From contig NZ_BDBV01000073.1 in NCBI RefSeq assembly GCF_001613165.1, positions 53,143 through 117,142 of the forward strand: a DNA stretch of 64,000 nucleotides. Direction: 5' to 3'. Of the stretch, positions 50,290 through 59,274 are shown piece after piece; position 1 is the stretch's first letter, and each line of letters starts with the position of its first letter. Source of the stretch: Nocardia mexicana NBRC 108244 (GTDB taxonomy: Bacteria > Actinomycetota > Actinomycetes > Mycobacteriales > Mycobacteriaceae). Below the pieces are notes generated by a model. The model was not told the origin of the DNA. It ran no database searches and saw nothing but the letters and a program-made list of their open reading frames with translations. The position numbers and the translations under genes are program-made.

Positions 50290-52686
50290 ATGACTCAGCA
50301 TCTGGAGAAGGCGAATGCCGAGCAATCGAGCGCAGGCAACGACGCCGCTCCCGCCACCGGCGACGCCTCCGCACCGACCCCCACCCCGCGCAATATGCCG
50401 ATGCGCCAGCCGGGCACTCCGGCGGCGGTGCCCACCTCCGCCTCGCGCCGGGTCCGGGCGCGGCTCGCCCGCCGGATGACCGGTCAGCGCGGTATCGCCG
50501 CGGTCAAGCCGGTGCTGGAGCCGCTCGCCACGGTGCACCGCGAGCTGTATCCGAAGGCCAACCTGCAGCTGCTGCAGCGCGCCTTCGACGTCGCCGACGA
50601 GAAGCACGCCCACCAGTTCCGCAAGTCCGGCGACCCGTACATCACCCACCCGCTCGCGGTCGCCAACATCCTCGCCGAGCTCGGCATGGACACCACCACC
50701 CTGGTGGCCGCGCTGCTGCACGACACGGTCGAGGACACCGGCTACTCGCTCGAGGAGCTGACTCGCGAGTTCGGCGCCGAGGTCGCCCACCTGGTCGACG
50801 GCGTCACCAAGCTGGACAAGGTCAACCTGGGCGCCGCCGCCGAGGCCGAGACCATCCGCAAGATGATCATCGCCATGGCCCGCGATCCGCGCGTGCTGGT
50901 GATCAAGGTCGCCGACCGGCTGCACAATATGCGCACGATGCGCTTCCTGCCGCCGGAGAAGCAGGCGAAGAAGGCCCGCGAGACGCTGGAAGTCATTGCG
51001 CCCCTTGCCCATCGCCTGGGTATGGCCACGGTCAAGTGGGAGCTGGAGGATCTGGCGTTCGCGATCCTGCACCCCAAGAAGTACGACGAGATCGTGCGCC
51101 TGGTCGCCGACCGCGCGCCCTCGCGCGACACCTACCTCGCCAAGGTGCGGGCCGAGATCGTCAACACGCTCGCCGCCAGCCGCATCAATGCCATCGTCGA
51201 GGGCCGTCCCAAGCACTACTGGTCGATCTATCAGAAGATGATCGTCAAGGGGAAGGACTTCGACGACATCCACGACCTGGTCGGCATCCGCATCCTGTGC
51301 GACGAGGTGCGCGACTGCTATGCCGCGGTCGGCGTGGTGCATTCGCTGTGGCAGCCCATGGCCGGGCGCTTCAAGGACTACATCGCCCAGCCCCGCTACG
51401 GCGTCTACCAGTCGCTGCACACCACCGTCGTGGGCCCGGACGGCAAGCCCCTCGAGGTGCAGATCCGCACCCAGGACATGCACCGCACGGCGGAATTCGG
51501 CATCGCCGCGCACTGGCGCTACAAGGAGACCAGGGGCAAGCACTCCAATGACTCGACCGAGGTCGACGACATGGCCTGGATGCGCCAGCTGCTCGACTGG
51601 CAGCGTGAGGCCGCGGATCCGGCGGAGTTCCTGGAGTCGCTGCGGTTCGATCTGAAGTCGCCCGAAATCTTCGTGTTCACCCCGAAGGGTGACGTCATCA
51701 CGCTGCCGCAGAAGTCGACGCCGGTCGATTTCGCCTACGCCGTGCACACCGAGGTCGGGCACCGGTGCATCGGCGCCCGGGTCAACGGGCGGCTGGTGGC
51801 GCTGGAGCGGCAGCTGGAGAACGGCGAGGTCGTCGAGATCTTCACCTCGAAGGCGCAGAACGCCGGGCCGAGCCGCGACTGGCAGAACTTCGTGGTCTCC
51901 CCGCGCGCCAAGGCCAAGATCCGGCAGTGGTTCGCCAAGGAGCGTCGCGAGGAGGCCCTGGAGGCCGGCAAGGAGCAGATTTCCAAGGAGGTTCGCCGGT
52001 CCGGGCTGCCGCTGCAGCGGCTGATGAGCGCCGACGCGATGGGCGCGCTGGCGCACGAACTGCACTACACCGACGTCTCCGCGCTGTACGCGGCCGTCGG
52101 TGAGAACCAGGTGTCGGCGCACACCGTCGTGCAGCGGCTGATGGCGCAGCTCGGCGGCGTCGGCGACGTGGAGAACGAGCTCGCCGAGCGGTCCACGCCC
52201 TCCACCCTGCCCACCCGGCAGCGCGTCAGCGGCGACGCCGGGGTCGAGATTCCCGGCGCCCCGGGCACGGTCGCGAAGCTCGCCAAGTGCTGCACACCCG
52301 TGCCGGGCGACGAGATCATGGGCTTCGTGACCCGCGGGGGAGCGGTCAGCGTGCACCGCACCGACTGCACCAACGCCGACTCCCTGCGTGCCCAGGCCGA
52401 GCGCATCATCGACGTGAAGTGGGCGCCGTCGCCGTCGTCGGTGTTCCTGGTCGCCATCCAGATCGAGGCGCTCGACCGCACCCGCCTGCTGTCGGACGTG
52501 ACGAAGGTGCTCGCCGACGAGAAGGTCAACATCCTGTCCGCCTCGGTGATGACCTCCGGCGATCGGGTCGCCATCAGCAAGTTCACCTTCGAGATGGGCG
52601 ACCCGAAACACCTCGGCCACCTGCTGAACGTGGTCCGCAACGTGGAGGGCGTGTACGACGTCTACCGGGTGACGTCGGCGGCCTGA
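50290..52686 (+). CDS. relA: Bifunctional (p)ppGpp synthetase/hydrolase Rel
   Basis: A 798-residue stringent-response enzyme. In order: HD hydrolase domain (HQFRKSGDPYITHPLAVANI, VAALLHDTVEDTGYS, RLHNMRTMRFLP), synthetase domain (EGRPKHYWSIYQKM, DFDDIHDLVGIRI), TGS domain (IFVFTPKGDVITLPQ), the conserved Cys region LAKCCTPVPGDEI and a C-terminal ACT domain. An intact HD site suggests it also degrades (p)ppGpp, as for the mycobacterial Rel. ATG 50290 follows GAGAGGTGG; an upstream in-frame start lacks support. In M. tuberculosis rel follows apt directly; here about 32 kb intervene. Confidence 0.96.
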   Translation: MTQHLEKANAEQSSAGNDAAPATGDASAPTPTPRNMPMRQPGTPAAVPTSASRRVRARLARRMTGQRGIAAVKPVLEPLATVHRELYPKANLQLLQRAFDVADEKHAHQFRKSGDPYITHPLAVANILAELGMDTTTLVAALLHDTVEDTGYSLEELTREFGAEVAHLVDGVTKLDKVNLGAAAEAETIRKMIIAMARDPRVLVIKVADRLHNMRTMRFLPPEKQAKKARETLEVIAPLAHRLGMATVKWELEDLAFAILHPKKYDEIVRLVADRAPSRDTYLAKVRAEIVNTLAASRINAIVEGRPKHYWSIYQKMIVKGKDFDDIHDLVGIRILCDEVRDCYAAVGVVHSLWQPMAGRFKDYIAQPRYGVYQSLHTTVVGPDGKPLEVQIRTQDMHRTAEFGIAAHWRYKETRGKHSNDSTEVDDMAWMRQLLDWQREAADPAEFLESLRFDLKSPEIFVFTPKGDVITLPQKSTPVDFAYAVHTEVGHRCIGARVNGRLVALERQLENGEVVEIFTSKAQNAGPSRDWQNFVVSPRAKAKIRQWFAKERREEALEAGKEQISKEVRRSGLPLQRLMSADAMGALAHELHYTDVSALYAAVGENQVSAHTVVQRLMAQLGGVGDVENELAERSTPSTLPTRQRVSGDAGVEIPGAPGTVAKLAKCCTPVPGDEIMGFVTRGGAVSVHRTDCTNADSLRAQAERIIDVKWAPSPSSVFLVAIQIEALDRTRLLSDVTKVLADEKVNILSASVMTSGDRVAISKFTFEMGDPKHLGHLLNVVRNVEGVYDVYRVTSAA

Positions 52687-52757
52687 GCGGGTGACGGGCG
52701 CCACAGTGGCCGCCGAACCGGTGCCGCCCGCCGGGGCGCGGTGTCACGATGGCGTCC

Positions 52758-53504
52758 ATGACAGTGGTTCTCGTACACGGCAATCCGGAGACCGAAGCGA
52801 TCTGGGGGCCGCTGGCCGACGCACTCGGCCGTGCCGATGTGGTGCGGCTGTCGCCGCCCGGATTCGGAGCGCCACTGCCGGAAGGCTTCTCGGCGACCTA
52901 CCTGGACTATCGCGACTGGCTCGAGGGCGAGTTGGAGCGCTTCGAGGAACCCGTCGACCTCGTCGGCCACGACTGGGGCGGAGGCCATGTCGTCACCGCC
53001 GTGATGCACCGGCCGGACCTCGTCAGGAGCTGGGCCACCGACGTCATCGGCCTGTTCGACCCCGAATACATCTGGCACGACCTCGCCCGGGTGTGGCAGA
53101 CGCCGGGCGACGGCGAGGAACAGGTGGCGGCCATGCTGGGCGGCACGGTCGAGCAGCGGTCCGAGCAGATGGCCGCGCTGGGCATCCCGCTCGACATCGC
53201 GACCTCGATCGCGCAGCACCAGGGCCCGGACATGGGCCGGGCGATCCTGTCGCTGTACCGCTCGGCGCGCCAGCCCGCGATGGCGGAGGCCGGGCGCGCA
53301 CTCGCGAATGCGGCCGCGCGCCCGGGACTTTCGCTCGTGGCCACCGAGGACGGATACGTCGGTTCCGACGACCTGCGGACTCGGGCGGCCGAACGCGCCG
53401 GTGCGCGTACGGCGGTACTCGACGGCCTGGGGCACTGGTGGATGGTGCAGGATCCGGCGCGCGGCGCCGAGGCGCTGACCGCTTTCTGGAAATCGCTCGA
53501 CTAG
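52758..53504 (+). CDS. Alpha/beta hydrolase with Asp nucleophile
   Basis: A 248-residue alpha/beta-hydrolase. The oxyanion region is VVLVHGNPE. The nucleophile elbow is VGHDWGGGH, with Asp instead of Ser, as in haloalkane dehalogenases and epoxide hydrolases. The likely His is in DGLGHWWMVQDP near the C-terminus. An ATG three codons upstream (52749) is an alternative start. It follows rel by 71 bp on the same strand but is probably unrelated functionally. Substrate unknown. Confidence 0.85.
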   Translation: MTVVLVHGNPETEAIWGPLADALGRADVVRLSPPGFGAPLPEGFSATYLDYRDWLEGELERFEEPVDLVGHDWGGGHVVTAVMHRPDLVRSWATDVIGLFDPEYIWHDLARVWQTPGDGEEQVAAMLGGTVEQRSEQMAALGIPLDIATSIAQHQGPDMGRAILSLYRSARQPAMAEAGRALANAAARPGLSLVATEDGYVGSDDLRTRAAERAGARTAVLDGLGHWWMVQDPARGAEALTAFWKSLD

Positions 53505-53531
53505 CGTTCCTCGGAAACCCGATCGGCGCCT

Positions 53532-54059
53532 TTACTTTTCGACAGCGTCCCGGTGCGCCTGCGCACGCGCCACGAGGTCGCCGCGGTCGACGCCGGCGAG
53601 TGCCAGGGCCCGCGGCACGGTGCCGACCTCCGCTGTCAGCACTCCGAGCAGTAGGTCGACGGGGCGCACATCCTGTTTGGCCGCCGCGGTGAAGGTGCGT
53701 TCGAGGGCGAGCTTGGCCGATGCGCCCATCGTCGGGCGGCCGGTGCCGCGGCTGGCGCGGGGGAGCGGAAAGTCCTTGGCGGACACGCCGACTGCGGCGA
53801 GACTGGCCTCGAACTCCCGGTCCAGCGCAGCGCGCACGGTGCGGTGATCGAGGCCCGCCGAATCCAGGACCGGATGCGTATCCGGATCCGGTTCGGCGGC
53901 GATGGCCAGCAGCAGATGCTGTGCCTCCATCGAGGACGAGCCGTCGTCGCGCGCCTCCGATTCACCGCGCAGGATGATCCGATGGAGGTACAGCTGAAAC
54001 TCGTTGCGCAGGAAGAGCTTGTCGAGCTGGAAGAACTTATCGATCGCGGCCATCGCCAC
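53532..54059 (-). CDS. Clp N-terminal (Clp R) domain protein
   Basis: A 175-residue protein built of the double Clp-N repeat: FLRNEFQLYLHRIILRGE and SMEAQHLLLAIAAEPD in the first half, GASAKLALERTFTAAAKQ and RPVDLLLGVLTAE in the second. In ClpA/ClpC this module binds adaptors and substrates; here there is no ATPase, so it may act as a competitor or adaptor for ClpC. It overlaps the upstream HTH gene by 23 bp, forming a two-gene unit that is common in actinomycetes. Confidence 0.85.
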   Translation of the reverse strand: MAMAAIDKFFQLDKLFLRNEFQLYLHRIILRGESEARDDGSSSMEAQHLLLAIAAEPDPDTHPVLDSAGLDHRTVRAALDREFEASLAAVGVSAKDFPLPRASRGTGRPTMGASAKLALERTFTAAAKQDVRPVDLLLGVLTAEVGTVPRALALAGVDRGDLVARAQAHRDAVEK

Positions 54060-54285
54060 GCCTCCTCAAGGTGACACCGGCGGCGATGAGCCGCTTGGCA
54101 TGTTTCTTGTGCACCGCCTGGCGCGTGATGCCCAGCGCCTCGGCGACCTGCGGCCACCCCCAACCGGCCCGCATGGCCTGCTCCACGGCGGCGTCCTCGA
54201 CCTGATCGGCCAGCCGCCGCAGGGCAACCACGGCGGCGAGCGCATCGGCGGGATCCTCGGGCGAAGAACTATCGGCGCCAGACAT
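54037..54285 (-). CDS. Small HTH DNA-binding protein
   Basis: An 82-residue protein: a helical N-terminus (ADALAAVVALRRLADQVEDA) and a C-terminal HTH, GWGWPQVAEALGITRQAVHK followed by KHAKRLIAAG. It overlaps and precedes the Clp-N gene. An inverted repeat just upstream (54298-54323) is a likely autoregulatory operator. Start ATG 54285; an upstream ATG adds four residues. Confidence 0.82.
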   Translation of the reverse strand: MSGADSSSPEDPADALAAVVALRRLADQVEDAAVEQAMRAGWGWPQVAEALGITRQAVHKKHAKRLIAAGVTLRRRGDGRDR

Positions 54286-54297
54286 GCAAGCAACCAT

Positions 54298-54323
54298 AGT
54301 TGACTACCAATCCACAGTCAACT
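54298..54323. promoter_or_regulatory. Operator of the HTH/Clp-N unit
   Basis: AGTTGACT (54298-54305) and AGTCAACT (54316-54323) are perfect 8-bp inverted arms with a 10-bp spacer, 12 bp before the HTH gene and also close to the end of the next gene. TTGACT within the arm could double as a -35 element for leftward transcription. Confidence 0.6.
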
Positions 54324-54331
54324 CAAGTTGC

Positions 54332-55192
54332 TTAGGCCGGGGTGGGGGTGGATTCGGCTTGGGCGCGGGAGAGACGTACCGCTTCGACGCCCATCACGAC
54401 GACGGCCAGCAGGACGAAGGCGGTGCCGAGGGGGCCGCTGCGCAGGCGTTCGTCGAGGACGGTGATGCCGATGAAGGCGGCGCCCAGCGGCTCGGCGACG
54501 GTGAACGCGGGCAGCGAGGCCGACAGCGGGCCGACCTGGTAGCCGCGCTGCTGCAGGTAGAGGCCGAGCAGACCGGCGGCCACCAGCGCATAGGGCTGCC
54601 ACGCGGCGGCGACCGCGCCGAGGCCCTGGCCGAACAGTTCGGTGACGTGTTCGGTGAGCGCGGCCGCGATACCGAACAACAATCCGGCGGCGGTGCCGAA
54701 CAGCAGCGCGCGCAGCGCCGGTGCCCGCGCGGTGAGACCGACGGCGATCGACGCCACGATCACCCCGAGCAGCAGCCCGAGTGGCGCCACCCAGTGGTGC
54801 CACGGAGCATCCGTGACCCCCTCGGTGGGATCGCCGACGACCAGGAACACCGCCAGCGCAGCCGAGAGCGCGACCGCCTGCGCCCACATCGACTTAGTCA
54901 CCGGCCGACCGCTGTACCGCGCGGCCAGCGGCAGCGCGAATACCAGCGCGGTCACCAGGATCGGCTGCACCACCAGCACCGATCCGAGCGCCAGCGCCGC
55001 CACCTGGAAGGCGAATCCGCCCGCGTCCCCGACGATTCCCGCCCACCACCGCGGACTGCGGATCAGCCGCGCCAGCAGCGCCTCCCCCTCCGGCACCTCC
55101 GCCGCCGCCCGCTGCTGCGCCACCGCCGACACCGCGAACAACACGGCCCCCGCGAACGCACACGCCACCGCCGCCACCGGAAGATCCGCCAT
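54332..55192 (-). CDS. DMT/NIPA-like membrane transporter
   Basis: A 286-residue polytopic protein with nine to ten membrane helices and no signal peptide. The N-terminus MADLPVAAVACAFAGAVLFA and internal segments (LGSVLVVQPILVTALVFALPL; FTVAEPLGAAFIGITVLDE) resemble the EamA/DMT superfamily and in particular the DMT-like proteins next to magnesium-transporter (NIPA) annotations in actinobacteria. The start ATG 55192 excludes an Arg/Pro-rich upstream stretch. Substrate unknown. Confidence 0.78.
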   Translation of the reverse strand: MADLPVAAVACAFAGAVLFAVSAVAQQRAAAEVPEGEALLARLIRSPRWWAGIVGDAGGFAFQVAALALGSVLVVQPILVTALVFALPLAARYSGRPVTKSMWAQAVALSAALAVFLVVGDPTEGVTDAPWHHWVAPLGLLLGVIVASIAVGLTARAPALRALLFGTAAGLLFGIAAALTEHVTELFGQGLGAVAAAWQPYALVAAGLLGLYLQQRGYQVGPLSASLPAFTVAEPLGAAFIGITVLDERLRSGPLGTAFVLLAVVVMGVEAVRLSRAQAESTPTPA

Positions 55193-55733
55193 CGCCCCAG
55201 TCTGCCCGCCGCCCGCCCCCATCCTCGGCAGCGGCACCCCGTGTCCCGCACGCCAAACCCCGCGCGAAGGGGTGGTTCGGCGTAATCTTGGCGAATTCGG
55301 AAAGGTTGCTTTCAAAAGGGGGATCGGGGAAATGATGGCGAATCGGTAATGTCCGGCAATTGATCGGCATCCGGTAGTGAGCGCCTGGTGGGTGGTCTGC
55401 GTGGTGGCGGGGTGCGGGCCGAGTTCGGTTCGCGGCGTGGAGGATCCGGGCGTGGGTCGCCGAATTGTTGCTACAAGTCACGAAACTCGGCGGTCGCAGC
55501 TAGAATTCTTCCGGGCGGTTTAGGGTTCTGACGTGGATTGTTCCGAGAATGCGTTCGCATTGTGCAGGATGCACTGCGTCGTTCGCTCGATTCTGTTACG
55601 GTCTATTGCGTTTCGGGGCACGCGCGGCTACGGCGGCAACTCGAACGCAGGGTGATGAAGATCGCCGACGACGGGTCGCCGCGGCACTCGGCCCTCCGAA
55701 CTGATGCATACAGCTGGTGAAGGGGGTCAGGTC
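55193..55733. other. 540-bp intergenic region before the cutinase/secretion operon
   Basis: No convincing gene. The stretch is more AT-rich than the flanks. It contains a perfect palindrome AATGCG-TT-CGCATT (55548-55561) and promoter-like TA-rich patches around 55590-55615. A 60-codon frame (55538-55720) overlaps the palindrome, lacks a ribosome-binding site and has no recognisable features, so I treat it as chance. The region probably carries the promoters of the leftward DMT gene and of the rightward operon. Confidence 0.45.
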
Positions 55734-57344
55734 TTGCTGGCCACGCGCACAACCTGGAGCATGCCGGCCACGGTCGCGCTCACCGTCGCAGCGGTGACGA
55801 CGATCGGGGCGGTTCCGGCGCAGGCGCAGCCGTCCGGCCCCACCACCCAGGTTCCGATCGCCGTCTGCCCGGCCCTGTACGCCTTGGGAATTCAGGGCAC
55901 CGGCGAATCCTCCCCCGACGCCGCGCCGACCACCGACACGGGCATGCTGTCCTCGGTATTCCTGCCGTTGCTGGCCGAGGCGCCCGAGAGCGGCCTGGTC
56001 GACCGGGCCTACGTGCCCTACGAATCCGGCTTCGGCGGCGCGGTTCCCGGTGGCACGGCGCCGTATTCGGAGTCGCTGACCGGGGGACTGTCGCGGCTGC
56101 GGGGGATGGCCCAGCAGGTCGCGCAGCGCTGTGCGCAGACCAGGTTCGCCGTCGTGGGCTATTCCCAAGGCGCCCATGTGGCTTCGATGTTCGCCCAGGA
56201 GGTCGGCGCGGGCCAGGGCGTCCTGCCGCCGGAAAAGATCGCCGCCGTAGCGCTTTTCGCCGATCCCACTCGCAATCCCGGTGCGCCGCTGTTCCCGGGC
56301 TCGCCCGGCAAGGCCACGCCGGATGCGGCGCCGGGCACGGCGGGTGACCGGGTATCCACGGTGCGGACGCTGGATCAGGAGCCCGCGGTCGGCGGCGGCA
56401 TCGGTCCCGATCGGGATCGCGCGGTCAATTTCGGCGCGCTCACCGGCCGTGTGGCGAGCTTCTGCGCGGCGGGCGATCTCGCCTGCGACGCGCCAGCGGG
56501 CGCTCCGATCCTGCGCGCGGTCACGAATGTGGCGGGGCAGTCCCAGCTCTCGGGCGGCGACCCGATCGCGGCGCTGGTATCCATCTCCCAGGCGCTGGCC
56601 TTCACCTCGATCAAGACCGCCACCACGGTGGTGAACTCCGATCTGCAGGGCACGGCGCCGGCCTCGCTGTCCTATCAGCCGCAGCAGTCGATCTCGCAGC
56701 GCATCGCCGAGGCCTCCGATCCGCGCAGCCGCATCGCGCTCGCCGATCCGATGCGCGCGATGTTCAAGGTGGGGGTGATCGGCCTGAACGCGGTGGGCAC
56801 GGCGGTGCGCACCGTGCTGAATCCCGCCGCCCTCGGCGAACTGGCCCGCGCCGCGCTGAACAACCCGCCGGTCGCCCTGGTGCTGCTGGCCACCAAGCTG
56901 GCCGGGGCGGTCACCCAGCTGGTTCCGCCGACCACGGTGTCGCGGCTGGTGAACCAGGCGTTCGACGCCGTCGTGCAGAACATCACCGACAACAAGGACC
57001 TGCTCGACACCGCCGCCTGGGTGCGGTACTGGGACACCGTCCAGCGCCACGGCGCCTACTCCACCGTGGCCGTGGATGCCCGCGGTGACGCCCCGGTCCG
57101 GTTCGTCGCCGACTGGTTCGCCGCCGCGGCGCGCGACCTGGTCGCCGCGCACGGCGGCGCGCAGGCCCCGAAAGGTACTTCGAACAGCCCGATTACCGGA
57201 ATCTTGGTGCCACCGCCCGGCGCGTCGAGTTCGCCGAATTCGTCGGGTACGGGACAATTTCCGTTTGGGACAGGCCCCGGCGGCGTGCCGTCGACCTCGC
57301 CCACCGCTGGTACCGCCAACGACTACCCGTTCTCCACGAACTGA
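55734..57344 (+). CDS. Exported cutinase-family serine esterase with long C-terminal region
   Basis: A 536-residue protein with signal peptide (MPATVALTVAAVTTIGAVPAQA, core VALTVAAVTTIGAVPAQA). The cutinase fold has the nucleophile FAVVGYSQGAHVASMF, an Asp in FCAAGDLACD (with the disulfide Cys) and a candidate His in the following region. Beyond residue 260 a second half of about 270 residues (SLSYQPQQSISQRIAEASD onward), helical and ending in a Pro/Ser/Gly-rich tail, is unlike simple cutinases. The TTG at 55734 after GAAGGGGGTCAGG is preferred over ATG 55704. It lies 57 bp before the secretion-like operon and may be part of it, for example as a substrate or envelope-remodelling enzyme. Confidence 0.8.
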   Translation: MLATRTTWSMPATVALTVAAVTTIGAVPAQAQPSGPTTQVPIAVCPALYALGIQGTGESSPDAAPTTDTGMLSSVFLPLLAEAPESGLVDRAYVPYESGFGGAVPGGTAPYSESLTGGLSRLRGMAQQVAQRCAQTRFAVVGYSQGAHVASMFAQEVGAGQGVLPPEKIAAVALFADPTRNPGAPLFPGSPGKATPDAAPGTAGDRVSTVRTLDQEPAVGGGIGPDRDRAVNFGALTGRVASFCAAGDLACDAPAGAPILRAVTNVAGQSQLSGGDPIAALVSISQALAFTSIKTATTVVNSDLQGTAPASLSYQPQQSISQRIAEASDPRSRIALADPMRAMFKVGVIGLNAVGTAVRTVLNPAALGELARAALNNPPVALVLLATKLAGAVTQLVPPTTVSRLVNQAFDAVVQNITDNKDLLDTAAWVRYWDTVQRHGAYSTVAVDARGDAPVRFVADWFAAAARDLVAAHGGAQAPKGTSNSPITGILVPPPGASSSPNSSGTGQFPFGTGPGGVPSTSPTAGTANDYPFSTN

Positions 57345-57401
57345 TCGCCGAGAGGGTCCGACGATGCTGCACGACGTGCCTGGCTCCGCGGGAAGGGGGG
57401 A

Positions 57402-58382
57402 ATGTTGAAGTCGTACAAAGACTTGGAGCGCTGGTATCCGGCGCTCGAGCCGCCCGGCGTCGCGGCCCGCCCGCCGGCGCGCGAGCAGCCGTCATTCGCC
57501 GAGGACGACGGTGCGGGGGGCGGCGCGGCGCGCTACCCGCACTACATTCGCGACACCGAGCCCGAGCCCTTCGACATCCCGTTCGCCGACGATCCGCCCG
57601 CCCGCCGCAGTGAATTCGTCGGCGGCTGGAGCGACTGGGTGGGCGATCACGCGCCCGGCCCGGACGACGACTACCCGGAGCGCGACGGCGACGTCGTGCA
57701 GTTCCCGTGGGACGACGAGGAGGAGGATCAACCCCCGCCGCTCCGCGAACCCGTGGAGCGCCGGCGCATCGGCCGGGACGGGCCGGGCGCCGCGGCCTCG
57801 CCGCACACCCTGCGCGAGCGCACGCGCCCGAGCCGGTGGCGTATCGCCCTGGTCCTGCTGGTTGCCGTGTTATTGCTGGCCGCCGCCGGCGCCGCCGCGC
57901 TGTACCTGCTGCATTCCCGCGGCGGCCCAACGCATTCCGGTGGCCGCGCCGCCTCGGCGGTGCGCCTGACAGCGGTCACCGGCGACGGGGCCGCCTCGGA
58001 TTTCTGCCCCACCGAGCGGACCGATCGGATGATGCGCGGCGCCGTGCCGGGCGGCACCGACTCCGGGCCGGACGCGATCATGTGGTTCCAGCATTCGTAT
58101 TACGTCGAGCGGTCCGCCGAACGCGCCCGGGAGGTCGTGGCCCCCGACGCCGCGATCTCCGGCGCGCCGGTGATTCAGCGCGGCATCAACTCGGTCCCGC
58201 TGGGTACCACCCACTGCGTGCGCGTCACCGCCGTGGGCCGGGGCGAGGAGGGGACGGACAAGTTCCTGGTGGAGGTCACCGAGCGCCGGCCGGGCGCCGC
58301 GCCGAAGACCTACGGCAAGCAGACGGTCACCACCGCGGTGATCGACGGCCGCACCCTGATCACGGGCATCGCGGCCGGGTAA
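57402..58382 (+). CDS. Single-pass membrane protein, first gene of secretion-like operon
   Basis: A 326-residue protein. Residues 1-145 are acidic and Pro-rich (FADDPPARRSEFVGGWSDWV; DDEEEDQPPPLREP), then one helix WRIALVLLVAVLLLAAAGAA (about 146-166), then an external domain of about 150 residues with three Cys (FCPTERTDRMM, THCVRVTAVG) and a beta-rich end. The topology (cytosolic tail, one helix, periplasmic-side domain) recalls VirB8/TcpC-like components but I see no shared motif. RBS GGAAGGGGGG. Followed 16 bp later by an ATPase-like gene. Confidence 0.72.
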   Translation: MLKSYKDLERWYPALEPPGVAARPPAREQPSFAEDDGAGGGAARYPHYIRDTEPEPFDIPFADDPPARRSEFVGGWSDWVGDHAPGPDDDYPERDGDVVQFPWDDEEEDQPPPLREPVERRRIGRDGPGAAASPHTLRERTRPSRWRIALVLLVAVLLLAAAGAAALYLLHSRGGPTHSGGRAASAVRLTAVTGDGAASDFCPTERTDRMMRGAVPGGTDSGPDAIMWFQHSYYVERSAERAREVVAPDAAISGAPVIQRGINSVPLGTTHCVRVTAVGRGEEGTDKFLVEVTERRPGAAPKTYGKQTVTTAVIDGRTLITGIAAG

Positions 58383-58398
58383 GAGGAGAGCTGAGACG

Positions 58399-59274
58399 AT
58401 GGGACAGGACTGGAGCCGGTGGCTCGACGAGGTGCCCGAACCGGGCGACCCGGCGAGCGGTCGATCGCGCACCAAGGCTCCGGTGGTGCGGTTACGCAAG
58501 GGACGCCGCGACGACGGAGACGACGGCTCGCTCCCACGCCCGATCCTGGTGGTGGGCGGCTGCGGTGGCGCCGGCACCACCTCGACCGCGCTCGGAATCG
58601 CCGGTGAACTGGGTGCCGCCGGTGCGCCGACCGTCGCCGTGGACGCCACGTCCGCGGGTAGCGATCTGGCGCTGCGCGGCGCCGACGAACATCTGAGCCC
58701 GATCAGCCTGCAGCAGTGGCTGTACGGCCGCGGCGACGACGAACCGGCGCCGCTGAAGGAATGCCTGTCGCAGGCGAGTTCCGGCATCGGCCTGCTGTGG
58801 CGCGACTCCGCCCCGCTGCGCCGCCGCGCCACCTACCTGACCGTCTCGCGTGCCGTCGCCGACGCCGGTTACACCCCCGTCTACGACGGTGGCAGCCCGA
58901 TCGCCGGGCGGCATCTGCGTCCGCTGCTGGAGGACGCCGATATCGCACTGGTGCTGGCGATTCCGGCCCGCGCCGACGCCGCCAATCGGCTGCGCGTCAC
59001 GCTGGAATGGCTCGACGACCAGTTCGGCGGCCCGGCCGAGGGGCAGGGCGGCGGCATCGTCGGCGACACCACGATCGTGGTGTCCCATCAGCTTCCCGGC
59101 AACGAGCCGGTGGTCGCGGAACATTTGCGGGAACACCTCACGGGCTGGGTGCGCGACATCCGCGAGATCCCCTACGACCCGGAGCTGGCCCGCGGAGAAC
59201 TGGTGCGCCACAACACACTTGCCGCCGACACCCGGAGGGCATATCGCACGCTGGTGGCGGGGGTGGCATCATGA
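58399..59274 (+). CDS. ParA/MinD-like protein with atypical P-loop
   Basis: A 291-residue protein. The nucleotide-binding loop is VVGGCGGAGTTSTALGIA: glycine-rich but without the lysine of a normal Walker A. VAVDATSAGSDLALRG follows in the Walker A' position, and AVADAGYTPVYDGGSP and IALVLAIPARADAANRL resemble later MinD/SIMIBI strands. Atypical loops of this kind occur in TadZ-like and secretion-associated MinD-like proteins that localise machinery instead of hydrolysing ATP strongly. It overlaps the next gene by ATGA. Confidence 0.75.
   Translation: MGQDWSRWLDEVPEPGDPASGRSRTKAPVVRLRKGRRDDGDDGSLPRPILVVGGCGGAGTTSTALGIAGELGAAGAPTVAVDATSAGSDLALRGADEHLSPISLQQWLYGRGDDEPAPLKECLSQASSGIGLLWRDSAPLRRRATYLTVSRAVADAGYTPVYDGGSPIAGRHLRPLLEDADIALVLAIPARADAANRLRVTLEWLDDQFGGPAEGQGGGIVGDTTIVVSHQLPGNEPVVAEHLREHLTGWVRDIREIPYDPELARGELVRHNTLAADTRRAYRTLVAGVAS

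Noticed and set aside
55538..55720. A 60-codon ORF upstream of the cutinase
   Set aside because: No ribosome-binding site, it overlaps a palindrome and the operon's likely promoter region, and has no recognisable domain.
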